64,000 bases of DNA from Arthrobacter sp. FW305-BF8 (GCF_021789315.1 NZ_CP084561.1:3968001-4032000); one strand, 5' to 3'. Numbered from the stretch's first letter, positions 24,844 through 34,515 are shown. The notes: a model not told the origin generated them from the sequence alone. A program made the numbers and translations.

Positions 24844-26955
24844 TTACTTCTCCACGAGGGTGAGGACGTCGTAGGTGGCCACGATTTCGTCGTTCTGGTT
24901 GGTCAGGACGGCATCCCAGGCCACCTCGCCGTACTCATCGGTCTCGCGCGGGGTGATCTTCTTGGCGGTCAGGGTCACCCGGATGGAGTCGCCCGCAGCC
25001 ACAGGAGTGATGAACCGCAGGTTCTCCAGGCCGTAGTTGGCCAGGACCGGACCCGGAGCCGGCTCGACGAACAGCCCGGCAGCCCAGGCCAGCAGCAGGT
25101 AGCCGTGCGCCACGATGCCCGGGAAGAACGGGTTGGCTTCCGCGGCCTCCTGGTTGGTGTGGGCGTAGAACGTGTCACCGGTCGAGTTCGCGAAGGCCGA
25201 GATGTCCTCGAGCGACACCTCACGCAGTTCCGAACGGACAGCGTCGCCGATGTGCAGGGTCTCGAGGGACTTGCGGAACGGGTGCGTGCCCTCGGTGTCC
25301 ACGGTGAAGTTGCGGTCGGCGCCGGTGTGCCAGATCCCGGTCACGGCGGTGAGCATGTTGGGCGAGCCCTGGATGGCGGTGCGCTGCATGTGGTGCATCA
25401 CCGAACGGATGCCGCCCAGTTCCTCGCCGCCGCCGGCACGTCCCGGTCCGCCGTGGACCAGGTGCGGGACGGGCGATCCGTGGCCGGTTGACGACCGCGC
25501 GTCCTCGCGGTTCAGCATCAGCACGCGGCCGTGGTGGGCGGCGATGCCCGTGACCAGTTCCTGCGCAACGGACGGATCGTTGGTGCAGACCGAGGCGACC
25601 AGCGAACCGCCGCCGCGGGCGGCGAGCCGGACGGCGTCGGGAATGTCCTTGTACCCGATCACGGACGACACCGGGCCGAAGGCTTCCAGGGAGTGCACCG
25701 GCTCGGCGTCGGCGTCAGCCCAGCTGAGCACCACGGGAGACATGAAGGCACCGCCTTCCACAACGCCGGTTGCGCCATCCGCGCTGGTGACCGACGGCGA
25801 ATCGAGCGTTCCGTACGCCAGCTCACCGCCGGCGTCGAGCATGGACTGCACGGCGGCGCGGACATCGGCGAGCTGCTCCACCGAGGCGAGCGCGCCCATG
25901 GTGACCCCCTCGGCCCGGGGATCGCCGAGCACCACGCGCTGCTCCACGCGGGCTCCGATGGCGGAAACCACGGCGGGCACCAGTTCCTGCGGCACGATGG
26001 CGCGGCGGATTGCGGTGCACTTCTGCCCGGCCTTAACCGTCATTTCGGTGACCACGGACTTGATGAAGGCATCGAATTCCGGGGTGCCTTCCACGGCGTC
26101 CGGGCCGAGGATGGCGGCGTTGAGCGAGTCGGTCTCCGACGTGAACCGCACGCCGCCCAGCACAACGTTCGGGTGGGACCTGAGGGACTGCGAGGTGGAC
26201 GCCGAGCCGGTGAAGGCCACGAGGTCGCGGTAGTCCAGCACGTCCAGCAGCCCGCGGACCGAGCCGGAAATCAGCTGCAGCGATCCCTTGGGCAGGATGT
26301 TGGATTCGATGATGGCCTTCACCACGGCCGCGGCGACGTAGCCGGTGGGTGTGGCGGGCTTGACGATGGTGGGGACGCCGGCGATGAACGCGGGCGCGAG
26401 CTTCTCGAGCATGCCCCAGACCGGGAAGTTGAAGGCGTTGATCTGCACCGCGACCCCGGGGATGCGGGTATAGATGTGCTCGCCGGCGAACGAGCCGTCC
26501 TTGGACAGCACTTCCATGGGCCCGTCCACCACCACCTGGGCGTTGGGCAGCTCACGCCGGCCCTTGGACCCGAACGTGAACAGCACGCCGATTCCGCCGT
26601 CGATGTCGATCATCGAATCGATCTTGGTGGCGCCGGTCTGCGCGGAGAACGCGTAGAAGTGCTCGCGCCGCGCATTCAGGTACTGCGCCAGCTCCTTGAG
26701 CTTGAGGGCACGCTGGTGGAAGGTCAGCTTGCCGAGTTCCGTTTGGCCGGTGGTGCGGCCGTAATCCACGACGGCGGCAAGGTCCAGTCCGTCGGTGCTC
26801 ACCTTGGCCAGGATCTCCCCCGTGCTGGCGTCCCGGACGGGAACAGCGGAAGCTGCCGAGCCGGCGTCGGGAGTCCACCAGGAGTCCTGCACGAAACTGG
26901 GGACGGTTTGCACGGTGTCCAGGGTGGCCTCGGGGGCAGTGGCGGTGGTGGTCAT
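24844..26955 (-). CDS. paaZ: Phenylacetate degradation bifunctional protein PaaZ
   Basis: 703 residues. The N-terminal aldehyde dehydrogenase part (about 1-530) has the active Cys in GQKCTAIRR. The C-terminal MaoC-like hydratase part (about 560-703) has FANSTGDTFYAHTN and NPFFPGIVAHGYLLLAW. Together they open the oxepin-CoA ring and oxidise the resulting aldehyde. The start ATG 26953-26955 is preceded by GGAAGGA; the frame runs on to 27069 across the promoter, so that end is rejected. Divergent from the thioesterase gene with operator site C between. Confidence 0.95.
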   Translation of the reverse strand: MTTTATAPEATLDTVQTVPSFVQDSWWTPDAGSAASAVPVRDASTGEILAKVSTDGLDLAAVVDYGRTTGQTELGKLTFHQRALKLKELAQYLNARREHFYAFSAQTGATKIDSMIDIDGGIGVLFTFGSKGRRELPNAQVVVDGPMEVLSKDGSFAGEHIYTRIPGVAVQINAFNFPVWGMLEKLAPAFIAGVPTIVKPATPTGYVAAAVVKAIIESNILPKGSLQLISGSVRGLLDVLDYRDLVAFTGSASTSQSLRSHPNVVLGGVRFTSETDSLNAAILGPDAVEGTPEFDAFIKSVVTEMTVKAGQKCTAIRRAIVPQELVPAVVSAIGARVEQRVVLGDPRAEGVTMGALASVEQLADVRAAVQSMLDAGGELAYGTLDSPSVTSADGATGVVEGGAFMSPVVLSWADADAEPVHSLEAFGPVSSVIGYKDIPDAVRLAARGGGSLVASVCTNDPSVAQELVTGIAAHHGRVLMLNREDARSSTGHGSPVPHLVHGGPGRAGGGEELGGIRSVMHHMQRTAIQGSPNMLTAVTGIWHTGADRNFTVDTEGTHPFRKSLETLHIGDAVRSELREVSLEDISAFANSTGDTFYAHTNQEAAEANPFFPGIVAHGYLLLAWAAGLFVEPAPGPVLANYGLENLRFITPVAAGDSIRVTLTAKKITPRETDEYGEVAWDAVLTNQNDEIVATYDVLTLVEK

Positions 26956-27002
26956 CGTTGACGGGTCCTTCCAACGGGGACAAATCTGATCCGGCCAGAA
27001 CA

Positions 27003-27024
27003 TTACTGACCGTCCGTTCGGTAA
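27003..27024. promoter_or_regulatory. PaaR-type TetR operator, site C
   Basis: TTACTGACCGT and CCGTTCGGTAA are the two halves; 8 of 11 positions match. It lies between the divergent starts of paaZ (26955) and the thioesterase (27093), so one site could control both. Confidence 0.7.
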
Positions 27025-27092
27025 TATGTCTACAGTACATGAATGAGCCCCGCTGCACACTAGTGGCACCCCACACGACCCAAGGAGAGCAC

Positions 27093-27551
27093 ATGACGCC
27101 GGAAGCCCGTGACGCAGAACTGGCGGCCACTAAAGCACCCGAAGGCCCAACGCCCGGAGAGCTGTGGAAGATCACCCTCGGCGAGCTGGACGAGAAGATG
27201 GGCGTGAGAATCGTGGAGGAGTCCGTCGAGCGCGTCGTGGCGACCATGCCGGTGGAGGGAAACCGGCAGTCATTCGGCCTGCTGCACGGCGGCGCCTCGC
27301 TGGCCGTGGGCGAAGCCGTGGGATCGTGGGCTGCGGTGATCCACGCCAGCACGCTGGGTAAGACCGCCGTGGGCGTGGACGTCTCCGCAACGCACCACCG
27401 CTCGGCCCGGACCGGCGTCATCACCATCACGGCCACTCCCATCCACCTTGGCGGCACGCTGACCACGCACGAAGTACTGATCACCAACGACGCCGGGCAG
27501 CGGCTCTGCAGCATGCGGATCACCAACCTGCTGCTTGCCCCGAGGGCCTGA
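27093..27551 (+). CDS. PaaI-family hot-dog thioesterase
   Basis: 152 residues. The active region QSFGLLHGGASLAVGEAVGSWAA carries the HGG motif and acidic residue. The start ATG 27093 is chosen for AAGGAGA five bases upstream. It is a second PaaI-type thioesterase in the window and is divergent from paaZ, sharing site C. The likely role is release of CoA from aromatic or dicarboxylic acyl-CoA; a 1,4-dihydroxy-2-naphthoyl-CoA thioesterase role is an alternative since the men genes here lack one. Confidence 0.85.
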   Translation: MTPEARDAELAATKAPEGPTPGELWKITLGELDEKMGVRIVEESVERVVATMPVEGNRQSFGLLHGGASLAVGEAVGSWAAVIHASTLGKTAVGVDVSATHHRSARTGVITITATPIHLGGTLTTHEVLITNDAGQRLCSMRITNLLLAPRA

Positions 27552-27587
27552 CGTCCTACGCGGGGGCACCCCGGCTAGGCTGATCTG

Positions 27588-28337
27588 GTGACCGAGCTTG
27601 GCAGCCTGACCCCCACCCTAATCGCGGTGGGTCTCCTGATGGTCCTGACGGCTGCCGTCCTCAAGGGTTTCCGGGTTCCGCATGCTTTCGCGCCGGCCCT
27701 CGCCATCCTCCGCGGCGCCGCGCAGCTCGCCGCGGTCAGCCTGATCCTCGGCGCCGTGATCGCCAGCGCCGAATGGGTGGCCGTGGCGCTGGCCGTCATG
27801 TTCACGGTCGCCACCCTTACCGCCGCACGCCGCCTCGCCTGGTCCTGGCGCCACCTTGCCGTCGTGGCCGGTTCGATGGCCGCCGGCATCCTCGCATCCC
27901 TGGCCATCGTGTTCGGTACCGGCGCCATCGAGCTCACCTCCCGCTACGCGCTGGCGATCGGCGGGATCGTGGTGGGCAATTCCATGGCGATCGCGGCGCT
28001 TGCGGGCCGCAGGTTCAACGAGGCGGTGATCGACCGCTGGGACCAGGTGGAGGGCTGGCTCGCCCTGGGCGCTTCTCCCGGGCAGGCAACCCGCGAGATG
28101 GCACGCAGCGCCGTGTACTCCGCCCTCATTCCGTCGGTGGACCAGACCAAGACGACGGGCCTGGTCACGCTGCCGGGCGCCTTCGTCGGCGCAATCTTCG
28201 GCGGGCTTTCACCGCTGGAGGCGGGCCGGTTCCAGATCGTCGTGCTGGCCTCGATCATCGCCGCCGGGTCGGTCACCGCCATCATGCTCATCACCTTGCT
28301 GGCCCCGGTCCGCGTGCGGCCGGCACCGCTGAAATAG
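27588..28337 (+). CDS. UPF0014/FetB-like ABC transporter permease
   Basis: 249 residues, about seven membrane segments, GTG start. Family features include AILRGAAQLA, GGIVVGNSMAIAAL, LGASPGQATREMARSAVYSALIP and TTGLVTLPGAFVGAIFGG. In E. coli FetA-FetB is linked to iron export. No ATPase partner is next to it, so it must work with a distant partner if at all. Confidence 0.87.
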   Translation: MTELGSLTPTLIAVGLLMVLTAAVLKGFRVPHAFAPALAILRGAAQLAAVSLILGAVIASAEWVAVALAVMFTVATLTAARRLAWSWRHLAVVAGSMAAGILASLAIVFGTGAIELTSRYALAIGGIVVGNSMAIAALAGRRFNEAVIDRWDQVEGWLALGASPGQATREMARSAVYSALIPSVDQTKTTGLVTLPGAFVGAIFGGLSPLEAGRFQIVVLASIIAAGSVTAIMLITLLAPVRVRPAPLK

Positions 28338-28451
28338 GAACCCAGCCGAAGTAGGGGTCCGGCTGTGGCGTAAGCCAGCAGCGTCTTCCCTGTGCTGCGG
28401 TGCGGGACGATAATCAGGTATCCGCTCTGCACACCAATGGAGGTGGTGGAT

Positions 28452-28748
28452 GTGTCTGTCTACACATTGGGTATCTGGCTCGTGAAGCCGGGCCACGAGG
28501 ACGACTTCGTAAAGGCCTGGAAGGACATGGCCGACAGGACCCACAAGGACTATCCGGGCGGCCGGGGCCTGCTGATGCGTGACCGGGATGTGCCCAATCG
28601 CTTCATCAGCACCGGGCCCTGGGCCTCACTCGAGCAGGTCGAGCAGTGGCGGGCGTCGCCAGCGTTCACCGAGGGCCTCGCATCGATCCGCGACATCATT
28701 GAGCACTTCGAACCGCACACGCTGGACGAAGCCGCCACAATCGGCTGA
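28452..28748 (+). CDS. Antibiotic biosynthesis monooxygenase-like protein
   Basis: 98 residues. The start is probably GTG 28452, since GGAGGTGG lies five bases upstream; ATG 28437 would add five residues and lacks a site. SVYTLGIWLVKPGHEDDFVKAW and the later FISTGPWASLEQVEQWRAS match the small ferredoxin-like ABM fold. Enzyme activity unknown. Confidence 0.8.
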   Translation: MSVYTLGIWLVKPGHEDDFVKAWKDMADRTHKDYPGGRGLLMRDRDVPNRFISTGPWASLEQVEQWRASPAFTEGLASIRDIIEHFEPHTLDEAATIG

Positions 28749-28792
28749 GCCGGCACGGCTTCCTCCGCCCCAGCTCCGCTGTCGCCGTGAGG

Positions 28793-30988
28793 CTAGCGCC
28801 TGCCGCGGCGCCGCACGACTACCAGCACCAAGCCGCCGAGCAGCAGGGCCGCGCCAGCTACAGCAGCGGCGAGCGTCAGACCGGATGCCCCCGTGTCGGC
28901 GAGCAACATCGGCCGTGAATCCGGGTCCGGAACTGCAGCAGGAAGCACGGCCACCACCGTCGGCTGCGGCGCGGGCACAAGGCCGGCCGGTTTGGGGTCC
29001 TGGGCCGCCACCGACGGGGGCGCGGACGGTGACCCGCCGGGGCTGGGCGCAACGGCACCGGCACCGCCTGGTGCTGGTGATTCAGGCGCCGCCGGTTCGG
29101 GCGCTGCGCTGAAGGTGCTCAGCCCAGAGCGGCTGAAGCCGTTTACTGTCTGGGCCGTGAACTCCCCGGCCGGAGCGGGTGCAGGGAAGGCCCAGTTTCC
29201 TTGGTCGTCCACGTCCACGTCGAACGGTTCGCTGCCGGGGAACGTCACCCGGACCTGCGTTCGTGCCGGCACGTCGGTGGCCGGAGATGCGGCGAGCCGG
29301 CCGGCGACGCGCTGGCCGGTTTTGATGGGCCCCGGAGGCAGGACGCCGGCAAGGACTGGCCTGTTCAGAAACAGCCTCAGCTCCACGCCGGGAAGGACCG
29401 CCATGGACTCCTCAAGTGTTGCCGCCACGGCGAAGTTCTCGGTGGAGAAGCTGCTGTTACCCGCGGAGTGTGTGCCCACGGCGTAGTTTCCGCTGATCCA
29501 GGGGCCGCCGGAATCGCCGCCGCTGGATTCCACGGATCTGGAGAACAGTCCGCGGAAGGAACGCAGGTCTGCAGGGTCCCCCGAGCCCCCGCCCACGATG
29601 TAAATCCCCACTTCGTCGACAGTTCCGCACGACCAGCCAACCGTCCGTCCGGAACGGCAGACGGGTTGCCCCTGGAACGGCGCCGCCGTGCCCACGATGG
29701 GTACTGAGCCGGTTGCGAGATTGGCGGCATCCGCCCAGGTGGCGGCAGCCGGGCGCGCATCCAGATCCGCTCGGATGGACTCGATGACGGCGATGTCGTT
29801 CCCGGGGGTGCCGGGATTCTTCGGATCGGTGACCCTCGAGTTCCCGGGGCCGCCAAACTGGCTGAACCCGAACGTTCCAAGTTTTCCGGTGACGGCGGGG
29901 TCGGTCACGGATCCGCCCGCGGGATCCCCGGCGGGCAGGGTCACCTCGGCGAGCCGCGCGGCGCCGTCGTCAGCGCAGTGGCCGGCAGTGAGGACCAGGG
30001 GCTGGCCCTCAGCGTTGAAGGCACTGAACCCGGCGGAGCAGGCCACCCAGCCGTCGATCCTGTAGCCTTGTCCGCCGAAGAAGTCCTCCTCCCGGACCAG
30101 AGGTTCGCCGCTCTCCAGGACCACGTTGACGTACTGCTCCACAAATTCCGACGGCGACAGGTGTGACCCGCCGGGCGTGCCGGCAGTCGCGGCCGCAGGA
30201 CCGTCGCTGTCAGCAACACGCCGGGCCTGCGGCTTCGACTCGGGCTGGTTCACACCACCCGTGCGGATGACGAACTTGCCGTTCGCCTCGGCCACGGCCT
30301 GGAGGCCTGCCGGTCCCACTTCCCGGAGGTAGGCCTGGTAAAGCTGGTCGATGCCTGTCGCACGGAGATCTGCCGCCGCGCTGTCCGGCTCGGCGGCAGG
30401 CGGGGTGGGTGAAGAATCGGGGGCCGCCGGGAGCGGGGAGGATTGCGAGGAAGGGGTCTCCGGGGCGGGCGCCTCGGAGCGTACCAGCACGAACTCCTGC
30501 CGGGACGCGGCATCGGCCCGGTTGAGTGCGCGCACGGCGTCGGCGAGCTCCGCGCCGGTGCCTTCGACCAGGATCCTGCCCCCGTCCAGCCTGATCGATT
30601 CGAATCCTGCCGCCTTCCGGAGCCTTGGCAGGGCGGCGGCCGCTCGTTTGCCTTGCTCTCCTGCGGCGTTGAATTCCGCCATTGTCATGCCCAGGTCCCG
30701 CAGAACGGCGCCGGCAAGGCCTTCTCCCGACAGTTCGGCTGTTGCCGCCCCGGCCGCCGGGGCTGTTGGGAATGCGGCGGTGCCCGGCGCTCCGGAACCC
30801 GCGGCAGGATCCGCGGCAGGGGACGGCGACGCCGGCGACGCGCCGGCGCCGGCCGCAACCGCCGCCGTCGTGGTTTCCGGGGCAGCGTAAGCCGGCACGG
30901 ACGCGACCGGGGCACCGAGCGCCACCGCAGCCGCGGCCCCAAGGGCGAGTGCGCGCCGGAGCAAAGGGCCGGAAGTGGAAGAGGTCAC
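28793..30988 (-). CDS. Secreted S1-family serine protease with sortase anchor
   Basis: 731 residues. A signal peptide ends near VPAYAAP. Residues about 80-310 form a pro-region that includes two alpha-lytic-protease-type prodomain-like parts. The catalytic domain has His337 (LTAGHC), Asp398 (GNDIAVIE) and Ser493 (GDSGGP). A Pro/Ala-rich stretch leads to LADTG, a hydrophobic segment and RRRGRR, a sortase anchor of the LAxTG type. It should therefore be displayed on the cell wall after self-processing. The GTG start overlaps the phosphatase stop by four bases (GTGA), so translation is coupled. Confidence 0.9.
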   Translation of the reverse strand: MTSSTSGPLLRRALALGAAAAVALGAPVASVPAYAAPETTTAAVAAGAGASPASPSPAADPAAGSGAPGTAAFPTAPAAGAATAELSGEGLAGAVLRDLGMTMAEFNAAGEQGKRAAAALPRLRKAAGFESIRLDGGRILVEGTGAELADAVRALNRADAASRQEFVLVRSEAPAPETPSSQSSPLPAAPDSSPTPPAAEPDSAAADLRATGIDQLYQAYLREVGPAGLQAVAEANGKFVIRTGGVNQPESKPQARRVADSDGPAAATAGTPGGSHLSPSEFVEQYVNVVLESGEPLVREEDFFGGQGYRIDGWVACSAGFSAFNAEGQPLVLTAGHCADDGAARLAEVTLPAGDPAGGSVTDPAVTGKLGTFGFSQFGGPGNSRVTDPKNPGTPGNDIAVIESIRADLDARPAAATWADAANLATGSVPIVGTAAPFQGQPVCRSGRTVGWSCGTVDEVGIYIVGGGSGDPADLRSFRGLFSRSVESSGGDSGGPWISGNYAVGTHSAGNSSFSTENFAVAATLEESMAVLPGVELRLFLNRPVLAGVLPPGPIKTGQRVAGRLAASPATDVPARTQVRVTFPGSEPFDVDVDDQGNWAFPAPAPAGEFTAQTVNGFSRSGLSTFSAAPEPAAPESPAPGGAGAVAPSPGGSPSAPPSVAAQDPKPAGLVPAPQPTVVAVLPAAVPDPDSRPMLLADTGASGLTLAAAVAGAALLLGGLVLVVVRRRGRR

Positions 30989-31710
30989 AGGGCAACCCTA
31001 GCGCCGAGGACGGCCAGCACCTGCTCCAGCTCAGGCTCGGTGACGCCGTTCCGCAGCAGGAATTCCCGGGTATTGAGCTGCCGCACGAAGCCCAGAACCC
31101 GGGCACCGCGGGTTTCCAGGAGCGGGGCGAGGGTGTCCTCGTCAAGGTAGCGCTCGTGCGGATGTGGGGGCCACATGGTCCGATGGCGTTCGTTGATGCC
31201 GCGCATGGCGGCCTGGTAGCTGGCGACGATCTCGGAGTCGCCTGCACCGGCGAGGTCCTGCAGCATGGCCGCGATCATGCCGCTCCGGTCGCGGCCGGCG
31301 GAACAGTGAATCACCACGCCCCCGGAGGAAGCGGCCACCGCCTTGAAGACGGCGGCCAGCCGGTCCGGGAACAGACGGGCATTGGCGGCATAGTGCGCGG
31401 GATCGTTGAGGTACGGATCGCAGAGGGCCTTGAACTCAAGGTTGTCCGGGTCCTCCGTGGGCGTGTGGACGACGTCGAACGCGGCGAGCGCCCCGCCCAC
31501 GTCAGGGTCGCTGGGCCTGGGCTGGCGTTCCGCGGCATTGCGGAGGTCAACGATGGTGCGGATGCCGTCCCCGTAGGCCTTCCTCCAGCCAGCCTCGGTA
31601 ACCCATTCCCGCCGCCCCATCCGGTACACGGAGCCGGCCACGAGCCAGGCGTTCACTGCCCCGTCCCAGCCGACCTGTCCGCTCGCATTCACGCAGCCAG
31701 CTAACCACAT
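30985..31710 (-). CDS. Tyrosine-protein phosphatase (DSP-like)
   Basis: 241 residues. The phosphatase loop HCSAGRDRSG provides the catalytic Cys and Arg, with an upstream general acid candidate in the PTEDPDN region. SVYRMGRREWVTEAGW and TIVDLRNAAE match bacterial secreted-type phosphatases, though no signal peptide is evident. The start is uncertain: ATG 31710 or GTG 31692. It is coupled to the wall protease downstream. Confidence 0.88.
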   Translation of the reverse strand: MWLAGCVNASGQVGWDGAVNAWLVAGSVYRMGRREWVTEAGWRKAYGDGIRTIVDLRNAAERQPRPSDPDVGGALAAFDVVHTPTEDPDNLEFKALCDPYLNDPAHYAANARLFPDRLAAVFKAVAASSGGVVIHCSAGRDRSGMIAAMLQDLAGAGDSEIVASYQAAMRGINERHRTMWPPHPHERYLDEDTLAPLLETRGARVLGFVRQLNTREFLLRNGVTEPELEQVLAVLGARVAL

Positions 31711-31949
31711 CTTCCGGTCCGGGTGCAGGGGCTTAAAGCAAGTAGTGCCGGAGCGCGCGGCGGAAAAACGAGTACCGCGTGCCGGGGTTCAGACCCTTCC
31801 GCGGGCATACCCTAGGGCGATGAGCGCCGTTTTGCGCCATCAGTTTCCAGGCCTGCCGCCCACGGCAGGCCTGGCTCATCGCTTGCCGATTCTCCGCAGC
31901 CTTCCCTGCATCCGTTTCCGTGGTTTTCCCTGAATGAGGGGGTTTCATC

Positions 31950-32825
31950 GTGTTGACCAACGAACCGATCCGACGCCGCACAGCCCGACTGGCCGGCGCC
32001 CTGGCCGCTTTGGCGCTCACCGCCAGCCTTACCGCCGCACCCGCCACAGCCGCCGATCCGCCGCCCATCTACCTCGGGTTTGGCGACTCCTATGCAGCAG
32101 GAATCGGCGGCGGGGCATATGAGGCTGGGCCCGCATGGATTCCGGCCCTGCCCTGCGTTCAGACAGCGGCGGCGTATTCGCGCATGCTGGGCGGCGAAAA
32201 CCTGGCCTGTTCGGGGGCGACCACGGCAGACGTGTCCGCCGTCGTGACGGCTGCTGCCTACAACCGCACCGCGGCGCCGTACCTGGCGAACGCCTCAGTC
32301 ATCACCGTCACGGTGGGCGGAAACGACATCGAGGCTGGAACTGCGGCTGCGCAATGCGCGGCCTCCACCGCCACAGGATTCTGCAAGGCCGCCCTGGTGA
32401 ATTCGCTGGCGGTTAAACTCCCCCAGCTGCCCGGCAAGATCAAGGCCATGGTGGCAGTGATAAAGAAATACGCTCCCCGGGCCAGGATTGTGCTGACCGG
32501 ATACCCCCGGCTGTTCACCGCGAACGCCTCGATGCCCGAGGAGCAGAAAACCACCATCCGCACCTTGAACTCCGCCGCGGACCTCCTCAACGGCACCATC
32601 GCACTCTCCGCGCTGGCCAACCGGGTGAAGTACGTCAGCGTCACGAACCAGTTCACCAATCATGGCATCGGATCCGCCGATCCCTGGATCGTCGGCCCCC
32701 CCGAGCCACTCTGCCTGCCCACCATCAACTGCGCGCTGAAGGGGCAGCCCGGGGACGTGTTCCACCCGACCGCTACAGGCTACCGCTACGGGTACGTGCC
32801 TGCCCTCGCCGGGCTGGTGCCCTGA
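31950..32825 (+). CDS. Secreted SGNH/GDSL lipase-esterase
   Basis: 291 residues, GTG start. The signal peptide (RRRTARLAGALAALALTASL to APATA) is followed by block I GDSYAAG with the Ser nucleophile, GGNDIE (block III) and DVFHPTATGY (block V Asp and His). Even cysteine pairs suggest disulfides outside the cell. Hydrolyses esters or lipids. Confidence 0.92.
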   Translation: MLTNEPIRRRTARLAGALAALALTASLTAAPATAADPPPIYLGFGDSYAAGIGGGAYEAGPAWIPALPCVQTAAAYSRMLGGENLACSGATTADVSAVVTAAAYNRTAAPYLANASVITVTVGGNDIEAGTAAAQCAASTATGFCKAALVNSLAVKLPQLPGKIKAMVAVIKKYAPRARIVLTGYPRLFTANASMPEEQKTTIRTLNSAADLLNGTIALSALANRVKYVSVTNQFTNHGIGSADPWIVGPPEPLCLPTINCALKGQPGDVFHPTATGYRYGYVPALAGLVP

Positions 32826-32841
32826 CGGCCGGCCGGAACGG

Positions 32842-32882
32842 GCCACATGCGGGCCGGGGGTGTGCCCTCCGGCCCGTGTGGC
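32842..32882. terminator. Hairpin after the lipase gene
   Basis: The arms GCCACATGCGGGCCGG and CCGGCCCGTGTGGC pair almost fully across an 11-base loop. It ends 12 bases before the next ATG, so it could also affect that gene. Confidence 0.5.
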
Positions 32883-32894
32883 TAGGCTGGGATC

Positions 32895-33326
32895 ATGATC
32901 ACAGTCTCGGGCACTGTCAGTTCTTCCCTGCCGGCGCGGACTGCGTTCGCTTACTTGTCCGCCTTCGAACACACCAGTGAGTGGGACCCGGGCACGGCGG
33001 TGATGGACAAGCTGACCGAGGGGCCCGTTGCCGTCGGCCACCGCTACCATGCCGAGGCGCTGTTCCGGGACAAGCGCCAGCCCATCGAGTATGAGGTCAT
33101 CGAGCTCTTCGACAACCACATCAAGCTCCGGGGCGAGCACCGGAATCTCGTGGCCTTTGACTCAATCGACGTGCGGTCGCTCAGTTCCGGTTCCGAGATC
33201 CTGTACACGGCCCAGTTCAGCATCAACTGGCCCTACAAGCTGCTGCAGCCGTTCCTCAAGCCGCAGTTCATGAAGCTGCGCGATCCGGCCCTGAACGGGC
33301 TTCGGCAGAAACTCGAGTCGCTGTAA
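32895..33326 (+). CDS. SRPBCC-family protein
   Basis: 143 residues. ITVSGTVSSSLPARTAFAYLSAFEHTSEWDPGT is the typical START/polyketide-cyclase opening (strand, then helix, then W-D), with a long C-terminal helix. Binds a hydrophobic ligand by family rule; ligand unknown. Confidence 0.85.
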   Translation: MITVSGTVSSSLPARTAFAYLSAFEHTSEWDPGTAVMDKLTEGPVAVGHRYHAEALFRDKRQPIEYEVIELFDNHIKLRGEHRNLVAFDSIDVRSLSSGSEILYTAQFSINWPYKLLQPFLKPQFMKLRDPALNGLRQKLESL

Positions 33327-33360
33327 CCGTCCCAGCCGCACTTCAGCACAGGAGGACCCC

Positions 33361-33591
33361 ATGAGCAGCCAGAACCCCGACCCCCTTGAAGACCACCTGA
33401 CCGGGTTGGAACCGGGCGGCGGAGTACCGCCCGGGGAAACGCCGCCTGCTGAAGCTTCAACCGGCGGACCGCAGGGGCACGACGAGGGCGGACCGCCGCG
33501 GGGAACCCAGGTGGCGGTGCTGATTGTCATCGGAATTGTGGTGCTGCTGTGCCTGCTGTTCTTCGTCGGCTACTTCGTGGGACTGCTCTAG
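33361..33591 (+). CDS. Small membrane protein, DUF6480-like
   Basis: 76 residues. The acidic Pro/Gly-rich start NPDPLEDHLTGLEPGGGVPPGETPPAE matches the DUF6480 pattern as I remember it. One C-terminal membrane segment (VAVLIVIGIVVLLCLLFFVGYF). AGGAGG lies upstream. Function unknown. Confidence 0.8.
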   Translation: MSSQNPDPLEDHLTGLEPGGGVPPGETPPAEASTGGPQGHDEGGPPRGTQVAVLIVIGIVVLLCLLFFVGYFVGLL

Positions 33592-33660
33592 GCCCACGCT
33601 CCTGTAGGGGGTCGCGGCCGACGGCGGCAGGGGCAGGCTGACCGGATCAGGTTCAGTCGC

Positions 33661-34515
33661 TCAGTCAGCCCAGTCGAAGAACCCCTTGCCGGTCTTGCGG
33701 CCCAGTTCGCCTCGGGCCACCTTATCCCGAAGGATCTGCGGCGGGGCGAAACGCTCCCCCAGCGTTGAGTGCAGGTACTCGGCGATGCCCAGGCGGACGT
33801 CCAGGCCCACAATATCGGTGGTCTTCAACGGGCCGGTGGGGTGCTTGTAGCCAAGCACCATGGCGGCATCGATGTCCTCCGCCGACGCCACGCCCTCTTC
33901 CACCATGCGCATCGCTTCCAACGCAATGGCCACGCCCAGCCGCGAGGACGCGAACCCCGGGGCATCATTGACGACGACGGCGGTCTTGCCCAGCGCTTCC
34001 GTCCAGCCTTTCGCTTGGTCCGCCAGCCCGGGTGACGTCTCCTTGGCCACCACCACCTCGATCAGGGTGGATGCGGGCACGGGATTGAAGAAGTGCAGCC
34101 CCACGAAGCTAGCCGGCCGCTGCAGCTGGGCCGCGAGGTCGGTGACCGAGAGCGACGAGGTGTTCGAGGCCAGGAACGCCTCGGGGGCAAGCTGTTCCTC
34201 GACGGCCTTCAGGGCGCTGACCTTGAGCTCGAAGTCCTCCGGCACCGCCTCCACCACGAGGCCGCAGCCAGCGAAGGCCGAGTAGTCGGTGGCCGTGCTG
34301 AAACGGGCCAGGACATCCTCCGGGGCTCCGTCCAAAGCGCCGCGGGCTGCGGACTTGGCCACGGCGTCGGCGACCCGCGTGCGGGCGCCGGCGGCAGCAT
34401 CGCCGTCGCGCTCCACCACCACCACAGTGGCGCCCTTGATCAGGAAGGCGTGGGCGATTCCTGCGCCCATCCGGCCGCCGCCGAGGACTCCGACGTGCTG
34501 GGGAATGGCGGTCAT
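33661..34515 (-). CDS. 3-hydroxyacyl-CoA dehydrogenase (PaaH-type)
   Basis: 284 residues. Oxidises 3-hydroxyacyl-CoA, probably 3-hydroxyadipyl-CoA, with NAD. The Rossmann motif is GVLGGGRMGAGIAHAF and the signature is HFFNPVP followed by VNDAPGFASSRL. The start is the ATG at 34513-34515, overlapping the hydratase stop as ATGA. A longer frame running to 35517 is an artefact. Third gene of the operon controlled from site D. Confidence 0.93.
   Translation of the reverse strand: MTAIPQHVGVLGGGRMGAGIAHAFLIKGATVVVVERDGDAAAGARTRVADAVAKSAARGALDGAPEDVLARFSTATDYSAFAGCGLVVEAVPEDFELKVSALKAVEEQLAPEAFLASNTSSLSVTDLAAQLQRPASFVGLHFFNPVPASTLIEVVVAKETSPGLADQAKGWTEALGKTAVVVNDAPGFASSRLGVAIALEAMRMVEEGVASAEDIDAAMVLGYKHPTGPLKTTDIVGLDVRLGIAEYLHSTLGERFAPPQILRDKVARGELGRKTGKGFFDWAD

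Noticed and set aside
31733..32068. 111-codon minus-strand frame between the phosphatase and lipase genes
   Set aside because: Overlaps the lipase start and signal peptide on the opposite strand, is Arg/Ala-rich, and has no ribosome site.
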